A DNA stretch of 64,000 bases from Limanda limanda. Taxonomy: Eukaryota > Chordata > Actinopteri > Pleuronectiformes > Pleuronectidae. Positions 27,307 to 39,600 of this stretch are shown here, in pieces. Where the stretch lies: assembly GCF_963576545.1 (NCBI RefSeq), contig NC_083654.1, forward strand, positions 18,743,699 to 18,807,698. Reading direction: 5' to 3'. The stretch's first letter is position 1; the number at the start of each line of letters is the position of its first letter. The translations under genes were made by a program, and so were the position numbers. A model generated the notes under the pieces. It searched no databases. It worked only from the letters and a program-made list of their open reading frames with translations, and was not told where the DNA came from.

Positions 27307-27314
27307 GTAATTAC

Positions 27315-27675
27315 CAGTGGTGTATAAAGTACTTGAAAGCCATACTTGAGTAAAAGTACAGATATCTTACCTGAAAGTGAATTCGGTAAAAGTAGAAGTC
27401 ACCCGTCAGAAAATGACTTGAGTAAAAGTCTTAAAGTAGCTCATATTAAAAGTACTTAAGTATCAAAAGTATCTGGTGTTGAAATGTACTTAAGTATCAA
27501 AAGTAAAAGTACAAGTACCAAAATTAAAAATGAAAAGTGCTTTTTATAGTAGGCCTATACAGACACAAAACAACCCAAAATGTTTCTCCTCAAGATTTAT
27601 CTCAACTGATTCTAACAACAATATGAATATGAATAAAATGTATATAATGTATAATTTTACAAAGTTTGAACCCTA

Positions 27676-27743
<68 letters not shown>

Positions 27744-27920
27744 GCGCCAACCTCCGCTGCTCAAGTAACGAGCCAGTTTGAGAATTTAAGAAGTAGAGAG
27801 TACACATTTATTTTTGTTCAAATGTAACGAGAAAGAAATACTCAAGTAAAGTACAGATATGTGAAAAATCTACTTAAGTACATTAACAAAGTATTTCTAC
27901 TTCGTTACTTCCCACCACTG
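27315..27920. mobile_element. Non-coding hAT-type MITE with perfect 8-bp target duplication
   Basis: The element is 606 bp and bounded by CAGTGGTG on the left and CACCACTG on the right. Identical octamers GTAATTAC flank it at 27307-27314 and 27921-27928, the 8-bp target duplication expected of hAT elements. The body is dominated by AAGTACTTAAGTA-like and AGTAAAAGTA words on both arms and holds no coding frame. A (GA)n array has grown inside it at 27679-27741. It was mobilised in trans by some other hAT transposase. Confidence 0.92.
27679..27741. repeat. (GA)n microsatellite inside the hAT MITE
   Basis: About 31 GA units, uninterrupted, in the middle of the transposon. Its presence inside the element suggests it expanded after or within the MITE lineage. 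Confidence 0.95.
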
Positions 27921-27928
27921 GTAATTAC

Positions 27929-30043
27929 CAGGTATTAACTAACTAATCTTAAACTAAAACCTACTTCCTGTGGTACAACCAATTTTGATTTGATGATATG
28001 TAAATCTACTTAATCCGGTCATAATCAGATTTAGGTTTCAATGAGCAGAAATTAGCTCCTTGTAGTTAGCAGCCTACCGGTAATTTTTATTATTGATGAG
28101 AGGTGAACGCAGACAGAGGCTGAAGCTGTTGATTCACGTCATCTCATCGGTTTCTCCGGGCGCGGAGACGAGAGGCTGTTGACCGGTGAGACCCACACGG
28201 GCTCTTGTCATCACAGAGGCGGATCTCAGAGGATTAACTCAGCTCCCTGTTGTGTTTGGGTGAGAAAGACACAGTCAGAGGGAAAGATTAAGAGACGGAG
28301 AAAGACTGATAACAAAGACAGCAAATGACAGAGTGTGCGCACAGAAAAGAATCTGGGGTTTTAGAAGTTTAAGTCCTTGTGGTAGCTGCTGCTATTCAGC
28401 ATCTTTGGCTTTGTCATGGTAGCTCAAGATGTGGTGATCAACAGACGTGGGTTTGTTCTATAAGTTTTCAACTTCAGTTCTGGCTAAAATCTCCCAACTA
28501 GCGGAGAAATTACCATTAAATTCTATGCTGACGTTCAGGATCCCCAGAGGATGAATCCTGATGACTTGGTTATACCTTTACTTTTCCTTTAGTGCCACCT
28601 TGAAGGTCACATTTGTTGTCTGGGTTTGATATCTAAAGCATTAAATCATGAATACAATGCACCTTTAAAACGTATATACAATTCAGTAAACACAATGTAA
28701 GGAAACAAAGCACAGGACCTCATCAGAAGGAATTCCTTGTCAGGAGGAATTCTGAAGCAGTGAAGGAGAAGATGTATTGATAAGGTTAAGCCCGGGTGGG
28801 ACGGCGGAGGAGGGACAGGAAGCAGCCGTGGGTGCAGGACGCCGCCGTCTCCGTCTGACCTCAGCGTCTGTCTGTGGCTCCACCTGAAACAGCAACAGGC
28901 CGGCGACCATTAGCCCGAGGCCTGTCCAAACACGGACAGGGGTTCATCTCTGTCATCGGCCGGGCGTGTGTCACACATGTTGCCTCTATTAAAACGTTGT
29001 GAGTGACGTCTGTGATAAACAGCTTCAAGTGCAAACATTAACTTAACTTGTTACTTCCTCTCCATTAACAGCCCGGTGAGTTTTATGGTTTAATTTGATC
29101 TGTTTATTCTGTAGTTTTATTGTAAATGTATGAGTGCTAAATTAATAAAGTACCTGTGATCAAGACAGCAAATCTGTCGCAGTATCCAGAACTCTAAATG
29201 CAGAAACGATTTGTTTAATCTATATGATTGATTAATATAGAATTAAAGTTCCTCTTTGATCAAGTTCACTTTAAGTTCAAAAATACAATTTGCATGCACA
29301 ACGTTAAAGTTTCTTATTTCCTGCGTGCTGATGTTTTTTGAGATTTCAATTGCTCAGACTTCTCAAGTCACTAAAAACAATACGACGCATGTGAGTAACA
29401 ATTTTGTACGTGAAAAATGTTATGTAGAAATATGAGAGGATTTCTAGAAACAGTGCTCAGGTTATTTGTTTGTTTGAAGAAGGCTTGGTTTCCTTGGTTT
29501 CCTTGGTATCATCGTTTGTTTTATTTAGGGGGTTTTTAGTCACTTTGACAAGGAGTTAACTTCTTTGTGTTTACAGTTATTTATCAAAGTGTCTTTCCTG
29601 GTGATGAGACAAGGACTCATGCTGCAACACAACCTGAAGTCATTGCACACAGTGGGTAAGTTTTACTGGTGAAGAGAACATGATGAAACTTGTGGCAAAA
29701 ACACATTTCACACAATTGCAAAAGCGAAAGAAAAAGAACGTTGACTTAAGTTTGTGAGGATTTAGTTTCCTTTTCTTTCACAGTAGTTTTGTTCCTGTAA
29801 ATGAAGTCTTGTAATGTGAAGAAGTTTGACTGGAATACTGAGGCCGACTTCATTTGTTTTCCCGGTGATGTCTTGGCTTTCGTCACATGATCTTTCCCTC
29901 TTTTCCTTATTGATGTTTCAAACTGTAAATCACTAAAACGACACCATGACACGACTTCATATGCATTTTTTTATTTAATGTGATTGCCGTTACTGTGATG
30001 ACAACATCTGTTTTGGCCTGAGAGCTTTGAGTCTGGAGGAAGA
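27929..30043. other. Intergenic, no recognised gene
   Basis: The 28,080-28,320 and 28,790-28,980 stretches are GC-richer than their surroundings and contain several CpGs, but I see no exon with matching splice sites. Elsewhere AT-rich. No RNA gene recognised. Confidence 0.4.
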
Positions 30044-30082
30044 GTTGTGTGTGTCTGTGTGTGTGTGTGTGTGTGTGGGTGT
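30044..30082. repeat. (GT)n microsatellite
   Basis: About 18 GT units with a single TCT interruption, ending in GGGTGTGAGG. Confidence 0.9.
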
Positions 30083-31213
30083 GAGGAGAATTTAAATGAA
30101 TTCGCACACTAGTGTTAAAATACACTCACACACTAACAATGTTTACTTTGACAAAAGCCCGTTAATGACTGGTTAATGAACTTTCCTCTTTCGGCAAACA
30201 ATTCAATTCTGAGGACGACGCTCAGGAATTTAAAAAAAGACCAAAACAGAGGGACTGCATAGATACATAAAATAAAACAAAATTATGTTTCTTCTGGATG
30301 ATGCCATTAGCATTGCAGAAGGGGCTGCAGCCCCCCCCCCCACACATACTTTTTTTTCACAAGTAGTAATTATTTTTATGATTTGCATTTCAAATTTTAT
30401 TCCCTCCCGTGGAAGACAGATTACTTTCACTCTCTTTTCCTCGCACGGTGTAAATAATTTCATATTTTGTCTCTCGCAGACGGAAGGATAATGATATGCA
30501 AATGAGTTCAGCAGAGTGAGAGAGAGAGAGAAAAAAAAAAAGAAGTCGATGAGGAGCAGATAGCAGATTTGTTCTTCTGGGCGCCGCAGATAATTAGGAA
30601 AAACTGATGAGTTTATTCTGCTGTGATGGATCGAGACAAAAGAAGAGTTTCAATCCAAATTGTTCAATATCCACTTTGGGAATAAGTTTGTAAATAATAA
30701 AAAAAACGAAGCCAAAAAGTTTACTCTCCAGTGAATTTTTCCAAATTACATCCAGAAACAATTTGTCTGTACTGTGAGATAAAGTCTAATAATGGGCTTT
30801 TCTCCAAAAGCTTCTTCTTCTTCTGCTTCTGTAACAGCAGATTGATTATGATCATATTTATTGGATGGAGTCCTGGAGTGATTTCAGTTGCTTCAATGTG
30901 CTCATGTGTGTTTTGCATGCAGATGACATCGGCCTTGCAGATCCTGCATCTGTTTGTTTCCTCAGAAATTAAAGCTACAGGTCTGCAACATGCACGTCAG
31001 AGGCCTAGGGGCAGTGTGGAGTCAGAGGTCACACTTTTTGATACAATTTGTTTGTAGTTGTGTCCAAATATCGAGAGGAAATAAAATAAAGTGGTAAATG
31101 TTGATGTATCTTTCTCCGGGCTTCTTTAAACTTCCAATAATCCACTTCAAAGTATCTGTATCCAGCTGTGATGGACATGATGTGTTGCACATGTCCCTTA
31201 AGACCCTGCACTG

Positions 31214-31215
<2 letters not shown>
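30083..31215. other. Intergenic, no recognised gene
   Basis: AT-rich, with a C10 run near 30332-30341, an A10-11 stretch near 30531 and a short CTT/TTC tract near 30810. No coding or RNA features supported. Confidence 0.4.
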
Positions 31216-31252
<37 letters not shown>

Positions 31253-31261
31253 ACACACACA
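31216..31261. repeat. (CA)n microsatellite
   Basis: About 22 CA units with one AGAC interruption. Minus-strand Cys-Val frames across it are artefacts. Confidence 0.95.
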
Positions 31262-31942
31262 TCGATGATCTCAGGAACACAGCTGCCTGCAGAGTCAGAC
31301 AGGAACTGAACCACACTAATGATCGGCGTTAATTGAATGCTGATGAGAGCTGTGCTGGGGGGGGGGGGGCACGCTCAGGTTGGATGCTGAGTGACGTACG
31401 AGCACACGACCCAGTTTTTTTTTTTCAAACACAGTCACAATGCTCGTTGTGGCCTGAAATAGCTCAGGGCCGGCGGAGTGGTCGGGATAATTAGGTCTGT
31501 TTTTAATAAACAGACAGTGAGGATGTGACTGCTGCCTGGTCTGCTCCAATTGGATAAATGTCCCCTTCAATCCCCTGTGAGAGTCCAGGAACAGTATGTG
31601 CCCTTCAGATCCAAACCCACCCCCCCACCCCCCCACCCAGAGTTAAAACCACGCTCCCTGCCTCTCGTCACATCACCACCGGGCAACCGAGCGAGCCGGC
31701 GTATGTTTATCCAATCAGATTCCCCTGCCAGGACCACAGAGCTGGGCTTCCTCTCAGGGTCCAGTTTGATTCTTTCCATGGGCTCTGGCTGGTGAGAGCT
31801 CGGCTGTGGCTTGGTGTGCAGGAGCTGGGATGTGATGCCTGGCCGGGGAGAGGGTGGATCATTCTCTCAACGGGAGGGGGCGGGGGGGCAACGCAGGAAG
31901 GGAACCCTGTTATTATGGGCATCTGGGCAGGTAGTTACTGTA

Positions 31943-32810
31943 TTAAACACGCCGCTGCTGCTGCTTGAATCTCGTGACTTCAGGGTTCGGGTCTTTGTGG
32001 CCACTTTTTCGTTTGTTTACAATGGTGGACAAGGGTCGGGTGGTTGTTTTCTCACTTGTTGTTGTGTTATTCCTGTGTCTTCTAATGTGAGTTAATACCA
32101 CAAACATGTGCAAAAAAATAAATACGACTACTACTAAAATACTTTGACAACTTAATCACAAACAAAAACAATTCAGGAATCCTGGAATATGTGAACAACA
32201 GCAGAAATAAGTAAATAGACAAACATGGGGCAAACGGTTTATACCTTAGTTAACAACGTGACAAAAATCTCCCCCTGGTGGCTGGCTGCAGTACAGGTCA
32301 TAAACCTCCTCTATGTTAGTGGATTGGACAAGGACCAAACTAAAAACACGTCGCTGCTGCTGCTTGAACCTCGTGACTTCAAGGTTTGGGTCTTTGTGGG
32401 CACTTGTTGTTTGTTTACAATGGACAAAGGTCGGAGGTTTGTTGTTTTCTCCCTTGTTGTTGTGTTATTTCTATGTCTTCTAATGTGAGTTAATACCACA
32501 AACATGTGCAAAAAACAAAATACGACTACTACTAGAATACTTTGACAACTTAGTCACATTTCGGGGAAATTTGTCAAACGAAATCAAAATAAGAAAAACA
32601 AACAGGAGACGTGAGGTCAGGCTGCAAAAACAAAAACAAATCAGAAATGCTGGAATATGCGAACAACAGCAGAAATAAGTAGACAAACATGGGGTAAACT
32701 GTTTATACCGTAGATTACAACGTGACAAAAATCACCCACTGGTGGCCGGCTGCAGTATAGGTCATAAACCCAGCCTCCTCTATGTTAGTGGATGGGACAT
32801 GGACCAAACA
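31943..32810. repeat. Tandem duplication of a roughly 400-465 bp unit
   Basis: Unit 1 runs about 31943-32340 and unit 2 about 32341-32810, head to tail. Both contain, in order, GCTGCTGCTGCTTGAA, CTCGTGACTTCA, GTTGTTGTGTTATT, TTAATACCACAAACATGTGC, ACGACTACTACTA, TGGAATATG, ATGGGG, CTGGCTGCAGTA or CCGGCTGCAGTA, and CTCTATGTTAGTGGAT. Unit 1 lacks roughly 70 bp that unit 2 has near 32555-32640. No open frame spans a whole unit, so this looks like a duplicated repeat and not a duplicated exon. Confidence 0.85.
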
Positions 32811-33587
32811 GAAAGTGAAACTTCCCATTCAATCAAAGATGGTTTCTGTCATTTCAGGAAGTTCTTCTCACACCGGTGGATGTTCAAGTGCAATTGATTT
32901 CCAAGTTGTGTTTTGATTAGTTATTTGACTCGTCACAATCAACACTGGACAGCTTGATCCTCAGAAACACATCCAACATATTTAAAGTGGATTTGATGAA
33001 TGAGTGTCCCGGCTCTGTAAGGTATCTATAGGGTCATAATACACTGGTTTTATTGTTCTTTATGTTTGTTGTATTAGTATTTATATGAAAATACCGAAAA
33101 TGGGTGTAATTTGAAACCAACCCGACCCACTTTCATCAGCAGCGATGATGCACACGTTCTCCAGAACACCCCCCCAGCTTCCTTCTGGCAGCTGCTCCTG
33201 TGAATCCACATGTTTTTCCTCCTCTGGTAAACAGGACAGTTCTGTAACTCACGAGCTACTGAGCCGCTTCCTCCTGAACCGTGTCCCACCAGCTTGAGGT
33301 TCAAAGACCCAAACACTTCATATCTCAGAGCCTGACTCACTCTGGTCTGCCGTGACTCAGGCGAGGACCAAACCCACACTGAGTCAGTCTCTCTCCCCTC
33401 CCGCTGGCCTCCGTCCACATCAGCTCTTAAGTGTGGTGACCCCGGGATCAGCGCTGCATGCCTTCCCTTTGAGCTAAGCCCAGATCAAGAAAATACTCGG
33501 CATTATGGGTACTTTGGAGATGGGGCAACTCTGCTAAACATATCAGATGGTGGAGTGGGACGTTTTATCCAGAGGAATGTTTCTGTT

Positions 33588-33589
<2 letters not shown>
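32811..33589. other. Intergenic, no recognised gene
   Basis: Ordinary mixed DNA. The 33074-33418 minus frame has no domain signature. No element ends seen. Confidence 0.4.

Positions 33590-33631
<42 letters not shown>
33590..33631. repeat. (CA)n(TA)n compound microsatellite
   Basis: About 17 CA units followed by about 4 TA units. It supplies a Cys-Val run to a long minus-strand open frame, which is not a gene. Confidence 0.93.
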
Positions 33632-33988
33632 AACACCACAACCCGGCCTCCAACCCTAGCCCACTGGTATGCTGAACCGGGTCCAAACGGGTCCACTGTG
33701 CCCAATGTGTGTTTCCAATACTCTCTGAGGGAGGATGTGGAAACGCAGTGCAGTGTTCCTCCTCGGCCTTTGTGTGTGATCCCTGAGGCGGAGGTACACA
33801 CAGGCTCTCTCTGATGAAAGACTCCGAGGGTCCGTGAGTGGGGGGGGGCAGCCACCAGAGACGCAGGTGAGGCAGATGGAAGAAGCAGCCGTCCCTGCCA
33901 GGCCTCCCTTCCTCCTCATTTGAAGCTCCATCGCTGAACTGTGACCCATCAAGTTGCTCAGCCAGGATGCATAATGACCTGCACCTCA

Positions 33989-33991
<3 letters not shown>

Positions 33992-34038
<47 letters not shown>
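33992..34038. repeat. (CA)n microsatellite followed by (AG)n
   Basis: About 23 CA units, then AAGAGAGAGAGGG. Together with the array at 33590 it keeps the minus strand open for 242 codons (33543-34271), but the encoded sequence is low-complexity. Confidence 0.95.
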
Positions 34039-34039
<1 letters not shown>

Positions 34040-34690
34040 GAGAGAGAGGGCAAAGTGAGGAGGGTTGAGCGGCATCTGTCGTATGCAACACCCGATCCCT
34101 CGTTAAATATTTGAAGGGAAATGCAGCAACAACAACAACAGAAACACACAAAGGACAAGTGAGAGTCTGACAACCACAAAGATCCTGTTCACCCGACAGT
34201 GAGACTGTGAGTCTGTGGAGTTTGGACACTGTCGAGCGTTCGAGAGCAGATAGCAGATGTTTTGTAAACACATGAAGGATTAAATGGGATTATCTGCCTC
34301 AGGTCAAAAAATCGGTTAATCTGCTTATCCTCTAAAATCACTCTAAAAATAGTATTTAGGAAATCGTTAAAGCCCTGATGTGGTGTGATAGCAAAGTTTT
34401 GTGTGTGATTCAAAGTCTTTGTATAAAACTGGATATTGACTCAACTCTGCTTTTAATAGAAGTCAATTTCTACAGAGGTCATTGAGAAAATAAACTTCTT
34501 ATTCAATATACCCTGATGTTTTGTAAAGTAAATTCCCATTAAGAGTCAAATAGAAGCTTGACCACCGTATGCACTGGGACGTGGAAAACGTGATTGACAG
34601 CCAGTTCCTTCAAATGGGTGCAAGTGAAAGTTGGAGTTATTTGATGAAGGGTGAAATTTCAGGATTGACAGCTGAGACTGATTTTCCTCT

Positions 34691-34794
34691 CCTCTACTTT
34701 CAGTTCTGTTCATTTCCCATCCCTTGCTTTCCTTTCCTTCTCTTTCCTTTACTTTCAGGTCTGTTCCTTTCCCGTCCCTTGCTTTCCTTTCCTT
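34691..34794. repeat. 55-bp-period pyrimidine-rich tandem duplication
   Basis: Two units (34691-34739 and 34746-34794) share TACTTTCAG, CTGTTC, TTTCCC and CCCTTGCTTTCCTTTCCTT. It is a polypyrimidine tract immediately left of the MITE at 34799. Confidence 0.8.
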
Positions 34795-34798
34795 TCCC

Positions 34799-35128
34799 TT
34801 AAAGGTTCAGTGTGTAGAATTTAGTGACATCTAGTGGTGAAGTTTCATGTTGCAGCTGACTACCCCTCACCTCACCCTGACAGAGAACCTGTGGCAGCCT
34901 AAAGTTGTGATAAAAACTCAAAAGGTGTTTAGTTTGTCCAGTCTGAGCTACTGTAAAAAACATGGCGTCCTCCGCAGAGAGCACCCGCTCCCGATGTAAA
35001 TATAAAGTATTTAAATATAATGTATTTAGTGTAAAGGGCTCATTCTAAGGTAAAGAAAACATCAATTTAGATGATTACACACTAGTGAAATTATCACTAG
35101 GAGTTTTCTATATTCACTGGACCTTTAA
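34799..35128. mobile_element. TTAA-flanked MITE
   Basis: The 330-bp element starts TTAAAGGTTCAGTG and ends CACTGGACCTTTAA, near-perfect inverted ends that include TTAA at each edge. The interior, including GACATCTAGTGGTGAAG, AACATGGCGTCC, GAGCACCCGCTCCC and AAAGGGCTCATTCTAAGG, matches my recall of an abundant non-autonomous fish element. No coding capacity. TTAA at both ends could be a 4-bp target duplication (piggyBac-like), but the superfamily is not settled from the sequence. Confidence 0.82.
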
Positions 35129-37323
35129 CAAGAGAGAATAGTGACACACAAGTGTAGTTTATATTCAGGTTTGTCTTTACATTACTGTAAACACATACTA
35201 ACACTATGACTCTATGGAACGGACCAGCTGAGAACACTGAATCCAGATGTTTGTTGTTTGTGTTGTTGTAGCTCACACACCGACACACATCTCCGTCATC
35301 CTATCAACACACTTTGTTTCTTTCCATGTGTCATGAAATGCTCAGACTTCTTTTTATAGCACCAGGAGGACGTGACTGCCTAAAAATAGTTTCCAGCGTC
35401 TTTTTTATTTCTTGTTTTCCTGGTTTTTTACAACCTGAGCAGTGAGGAGACGATTTCCTATTTTGAGTTTTAACACTAATCACAGCTACTCATTTCGTCT
35501 GTGAAATGAAACCAGCGTCCCCTGAGTGTTTGTTGTTTGTCCTCACAGTGTTTCCAGGTTGCTGGCGATGCCCTGTAATTTTCAGCTGAGCGGCTGCAGC
35601 TCCGCACCCAGTGACATCAGCTCTGTGGGCAGGAAACGCAAATAAGAGCCGGCAGCAGCTGCTCATTTGGCAAAAACAGGCGAAGGAGTGAATGTAGAGT
35701 AAAGTGTTATCTTGTCTGACTCTGCAGGTGTTGGGTAATTCTGAGGTTCTCTGTGTTATGCAATGACGCTCGTATAGCGGCCTTATATGGAGTTAACGTC
35801 AGTGGGGATGACAACACCGGATAAATGAGGTTTATAGGTAACAAAGGAATCTAGTGTAGTGATTTTCTAACACTCACGTCTCGTAGAATCCAGGTAGAGG
35901 TGGAACTTGATCTGAGACGTGGGCACCTCACCCAGAAACGCCGATGATAACATCTCAGTGTTTGCCAGTAAAAACATTGTGGTTCCGTGGTTCATAAAAT
36001 CCCAGAGTCCTCCTTCTGATCTCAGGTTTCCTTTTTGCCGAGATTAACGACGGCTTCTTGTGAATCGAGTCGGATCCTGGTGAGGTTTTGTTCTTTCTTT
36101 ATTGAGACTTATAGCTGCCTGAGTGTCTCCGGACGTTTCTGACACATTTGCACATCTATTTATCACATCCACCATTTATCAGTGCCCACATCCACACTTT
36201 GCTCTCCGCTCTCCTGAAGTATCTTGAATAATTAATCGGGCCGATCTCCTTCTCTCCCGCCCGAGCGAATCCTCATCTCACCTGGAATTAGACGCTCCAC
36301 CTGCCCCCCCCGGGCTCCGCTTCTGATTAAACTGTCCAGGCATGAAGGCGCTGATCGCAGGTCTGTAAAGGAAATTAAATCACTCAGAGGAATATTTCTC
36401 CACCAGCTGCCACACCGACTGTAAATACAAGACAATAGCTGTGAAATCCTGTGACTCAAGCTTCCTGTGATGATCTGAATGATAAGGAATCAAAGATGGT
36501 AAAAGAAGCAGGTGTTTAACTCATATTTTGATTCCTTATAGATATTTTTCGGGGTATTTCACCTTTTTTGACAGGACAGTTCAGGCGTGAAATTGAAATT
36601 GAAGAAGCACACGGTCACAAGGCCAAGTTGGAATCAAACCTGTGGATAAAGCAGGACGACTCAAGCCCCTTTATGTATCGTTTTATTGAGCTATTCCGTT
36701 GGTTTCTAAGACTGGATTGTTGCTGTTGGAGGGTGGAAGTTAAAAAAAATCGTCAACTATACGACTTTTGTATGAACTCTGAGTTTTACAGTCGTAAAAG
36801 GCAAGAAATGTTCATGTATGGAGCTGAATTTATCCACTTTTAGTGAGAAAGAGTGAAGCAGATCCTGGAAATAGTGATCACAGCGAAACACACGGATTCA
36901 GGCCTCGACCAATCAGACTGAATCTCTGGGAAGTTGTTGAGTCTCTCGCCGCTGCCGACCGTGAGTGAGTCATCCAGGGTTTTATATCTTGGAAAACGTA
37001 TTACACAGCTGAGTGTTAACAGTAAACTGATTAACCCACCATAGGTCGAACGTGTGTCTGCAAGACCTGAAAACCCCGGCTCCAGGCGAATGACATCAAA
37101 AGCGCAAGATGGCCGCACCCGTCTATGGGATGTTTTGGTTTCATTTTCATAAAGCGGGAAGAAGTGGAGATGTGTCGTCCATCTTTATTCACAGTAAACG
37201 GCTGAGATGGATAAAGAGAATATTTGTAAGTTGCCCATGAACCTCAAAGGAGACTCGATCAAGACTTAAATTGTTTTGAACGACTGAAGAAGTTTGTGTT
37301 TCAAGGAGGAACAAAGGGAGGAA
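35129..37323. other. Intergenic, no recognised gene
   Basis: Non-repetitive stretches at 35,500-35,680 and 36,120-36,400 contain AGCTGCTCATTTGG and GAATAATTAATCGG respectively. Either could be regulatory; neither is demonstrably conserved. The 91-codon plus frame at 36568-36843 has no recognisable domain. Confidence 0.4.
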
Positions 37324-37361
37324 CACTACCCTACACTATTACACTACACTACACTACACTC
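37324..37361. repeat. (ACACT)n short tandem repeat
   Basis: Imperfect pentanucleotide run ACACTACCCTACACTATTAC continuing into pure ACACT units. Confidence 0.8.
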
Positions 37362-39399
37362 AATGCCCCAAGGTCTTTGTTTGTCTACTGTGTATTGAGT
37401 CTGTACTGTTGATAAGACTGTGACACATTCTGAGCTGGTGATACGGGCGCTCCTCTGGTATTTGTTCTCCTGCATCTCAACGACGTCTGCAGCAAAGACA
37501 CGAGGGGCCCTTATCTCACCGGAGGTCTTAAACTGGTGATTCAAGAGCTCTCCGTCACAATAAACTGTGGATGTGTAAACGTAAATGCCTCAACGCGAGT
37601 CATCACTGCACTTCACGGCTTCAGAAGGAGACGGGACGGAGACATGTCGGTGTCCCTGCAGCCTGAGAGGGTCGTTGTGTCCTCTCTCCTGCAGCAGGAC
37701 GTATAAAACCAGATCCCAGACGTTGATAGGTCTGCAGGGACCGGCTGCCTGGCTGACTCAAAACATGCCGGGAACATTTATGCTTCTGGAAACTTTGGTG
37801 TTGGGCCTGTCTGCATCACCCACATACCACTGGCATGTATTCCTTTTCCCCCCTTCTCTCTCCAGACGGGTTTTAGTGACTCTGGAATGGATACAGGCCT
37901 CTGGGGAGGAGTTTAAGTTAATGTAAGTGAAGTTTCAGATATTTGGCTGTTTCATTGTATGACTGCAGTTCACAGAGCAGAAACAGACCAAGCTGCCTTT
38001 GTTGTATTCCAGTTTTTTTTGCCATTGCTTTCCATGTATTGAGACATCTGTGGTTTTACTTTACATGTTCACAAGTTATCTCGTTTAAAACGGTCAGTTT
38101 TTTAGTTTCTTTCCAGTTTGTTTTAGCGGTTGTTAGTTACATTAGCGGCGTCGTTGGTTTGATTCAAAGACGATTTGTCCCAAGCTGAAATATCTCAAAA
38201 AACGATTACATTAATCACTATGAATTGTTTACAGGTTTCCCACTGAATTAAACAATTTCTAATATAGACGGGAACTTCCACTCACAACTTCTGGGTTGTG
38301 TAGGGGGCGCTCTTGAGGTAGTCCAGAATGAACGGAGAATAAAAACACAATAAAAAGCTATGAATGAAGTCTTTATCAACTCCCTGTTGTTGACATTGAC
38401 CTAAAACTGAAATCTGTGCCCTGAGGGAAAGTTTCCTCATGGACAGATCAGGTCCTCCCACGTGCAGGAACATGAAGCGGCTCGTCCTCGCTGACTCACC
38501 CCCCCGCTCCAGCTCTGATGATTGGTTGTCTTTCATCAGAATTGCGTGGCCTCGAGCAATATGGATCCCAGTGCGGGTTTCCCACAGCGGCAGCGTTGGT
38601 CACTCAACACAGATTTTGATGTAAACCCTTCAAAGAGACGAGATCCCTCTAATCACATAAACCCTGACTTCTACCACTGGAACAAATTGCTTCTTTCAAC
38701 AAGTGTCCGTTAATCATTTGTGTCATTTTGTCGTCTTTTACTTCAATGAAAAAAAGAAATAGAGCAGGGTATTTTCTAGGATAAGAACAAGACAAACACT
38801 AGAAGAGTTAGGGAGTTTTTCTTTGGGAAGATTAATGGCAGGAGGAAAGAAGCCAAGGGTCCCGAGGCCAGATGTCCTCACGTGCAGGTGTCGGCGTCGT
38901 GGTTGTGGTCAAACGCGAGGTCGCTCAGGTGCAGCTATTTTCATGTAGAGCCAAAGAAAGATCAAACCCTTCATTTGTTCCCCCCCCCCACTCGTTCCAC
39001 TTCAAACGCAGTCGCTGTTCAAACTGAGATTGTGCACACCTGCCTTCAGAGAGTTATCACAGGTGAGCTATGATCCTGTGGGAGCGGCGTGTTCTCACTA
39101 CAAAGGGAAACAGAGAACCGGCCCCGGTGAACCCGGCTTGACTTTTACATTTGTTTACCGACGCCAAACAAAAGGACCGAGTTCGATCGGGTTCTTCTGT
39201 CCGTCGCACAATTGCATTTTAAAAGTAAAGAGAACTTCTATCACGTGTTTTGTCGTCCCACATTTGCGATTCGTTTATTTTCCAACTTTTTAAACCAACA
39301 TTTCAAATGTCTGAAAGTGAAGAAGTGACTCCAAAATCTGAATGTTCTCTTTATTTCATATTCTGACAAATAAACAACATTTTAGTTAGTTTTAGTTTA
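37362..39399. other. Intergenic, no recognised gene
   Basis: Mixed DNA without clear repeats. Small plus-strand frames (37585-37926, 37943-38188, 39030-39293) are of chance size and carry no family motif. Confidence 0.4.
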
Positions 39400-39424
39400 G
39401 TGGAGCATGATTCAAGATTCAATG

Positions 39425-39600
39425 TTGGTACAGATCTGGATCTTGTTATTTGTTTGTCAGCAAGATTATTTAAACAACTTCTGGATGACCCAGGGGTCAG
39501 AGAGGATCTCATTAAATTTCCAGATCATTGGTCAGATCCAGGATTTCTTTTCACTTTCTTTAAAGTTTTAAAGAGTCGATTTCTCAGAGAATAATTTATG
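39425..39600 (+). repeat. Diverged copy of a CAGCAAGATTA...CACTTTCTTTAAA repeat
   Basis: TTGTTTGTCAGCAAGATTAT, GGATGACCCAGG, CCAGATCATTGGTCAGATCC, AGGATTTCTTTTCACTTTC align in order with the repeat copies inside tmem170b introns (44.93, 45.18, 46.43 inverted, 47.84 and 51.11 inverted). It is a heavily mutated interspersed repeat; the intact fish version reads roughly GTTAGCAGGATTACGCAAAA. Confidence 0.6.

Noticed and set aside
33543..34271. 242-codon minus frame, the longest open frame in the window
   Set aside because: It is held open by two CA microsatellites (Cys-Val runs) and shows no domain, conserved motif or exon structure.
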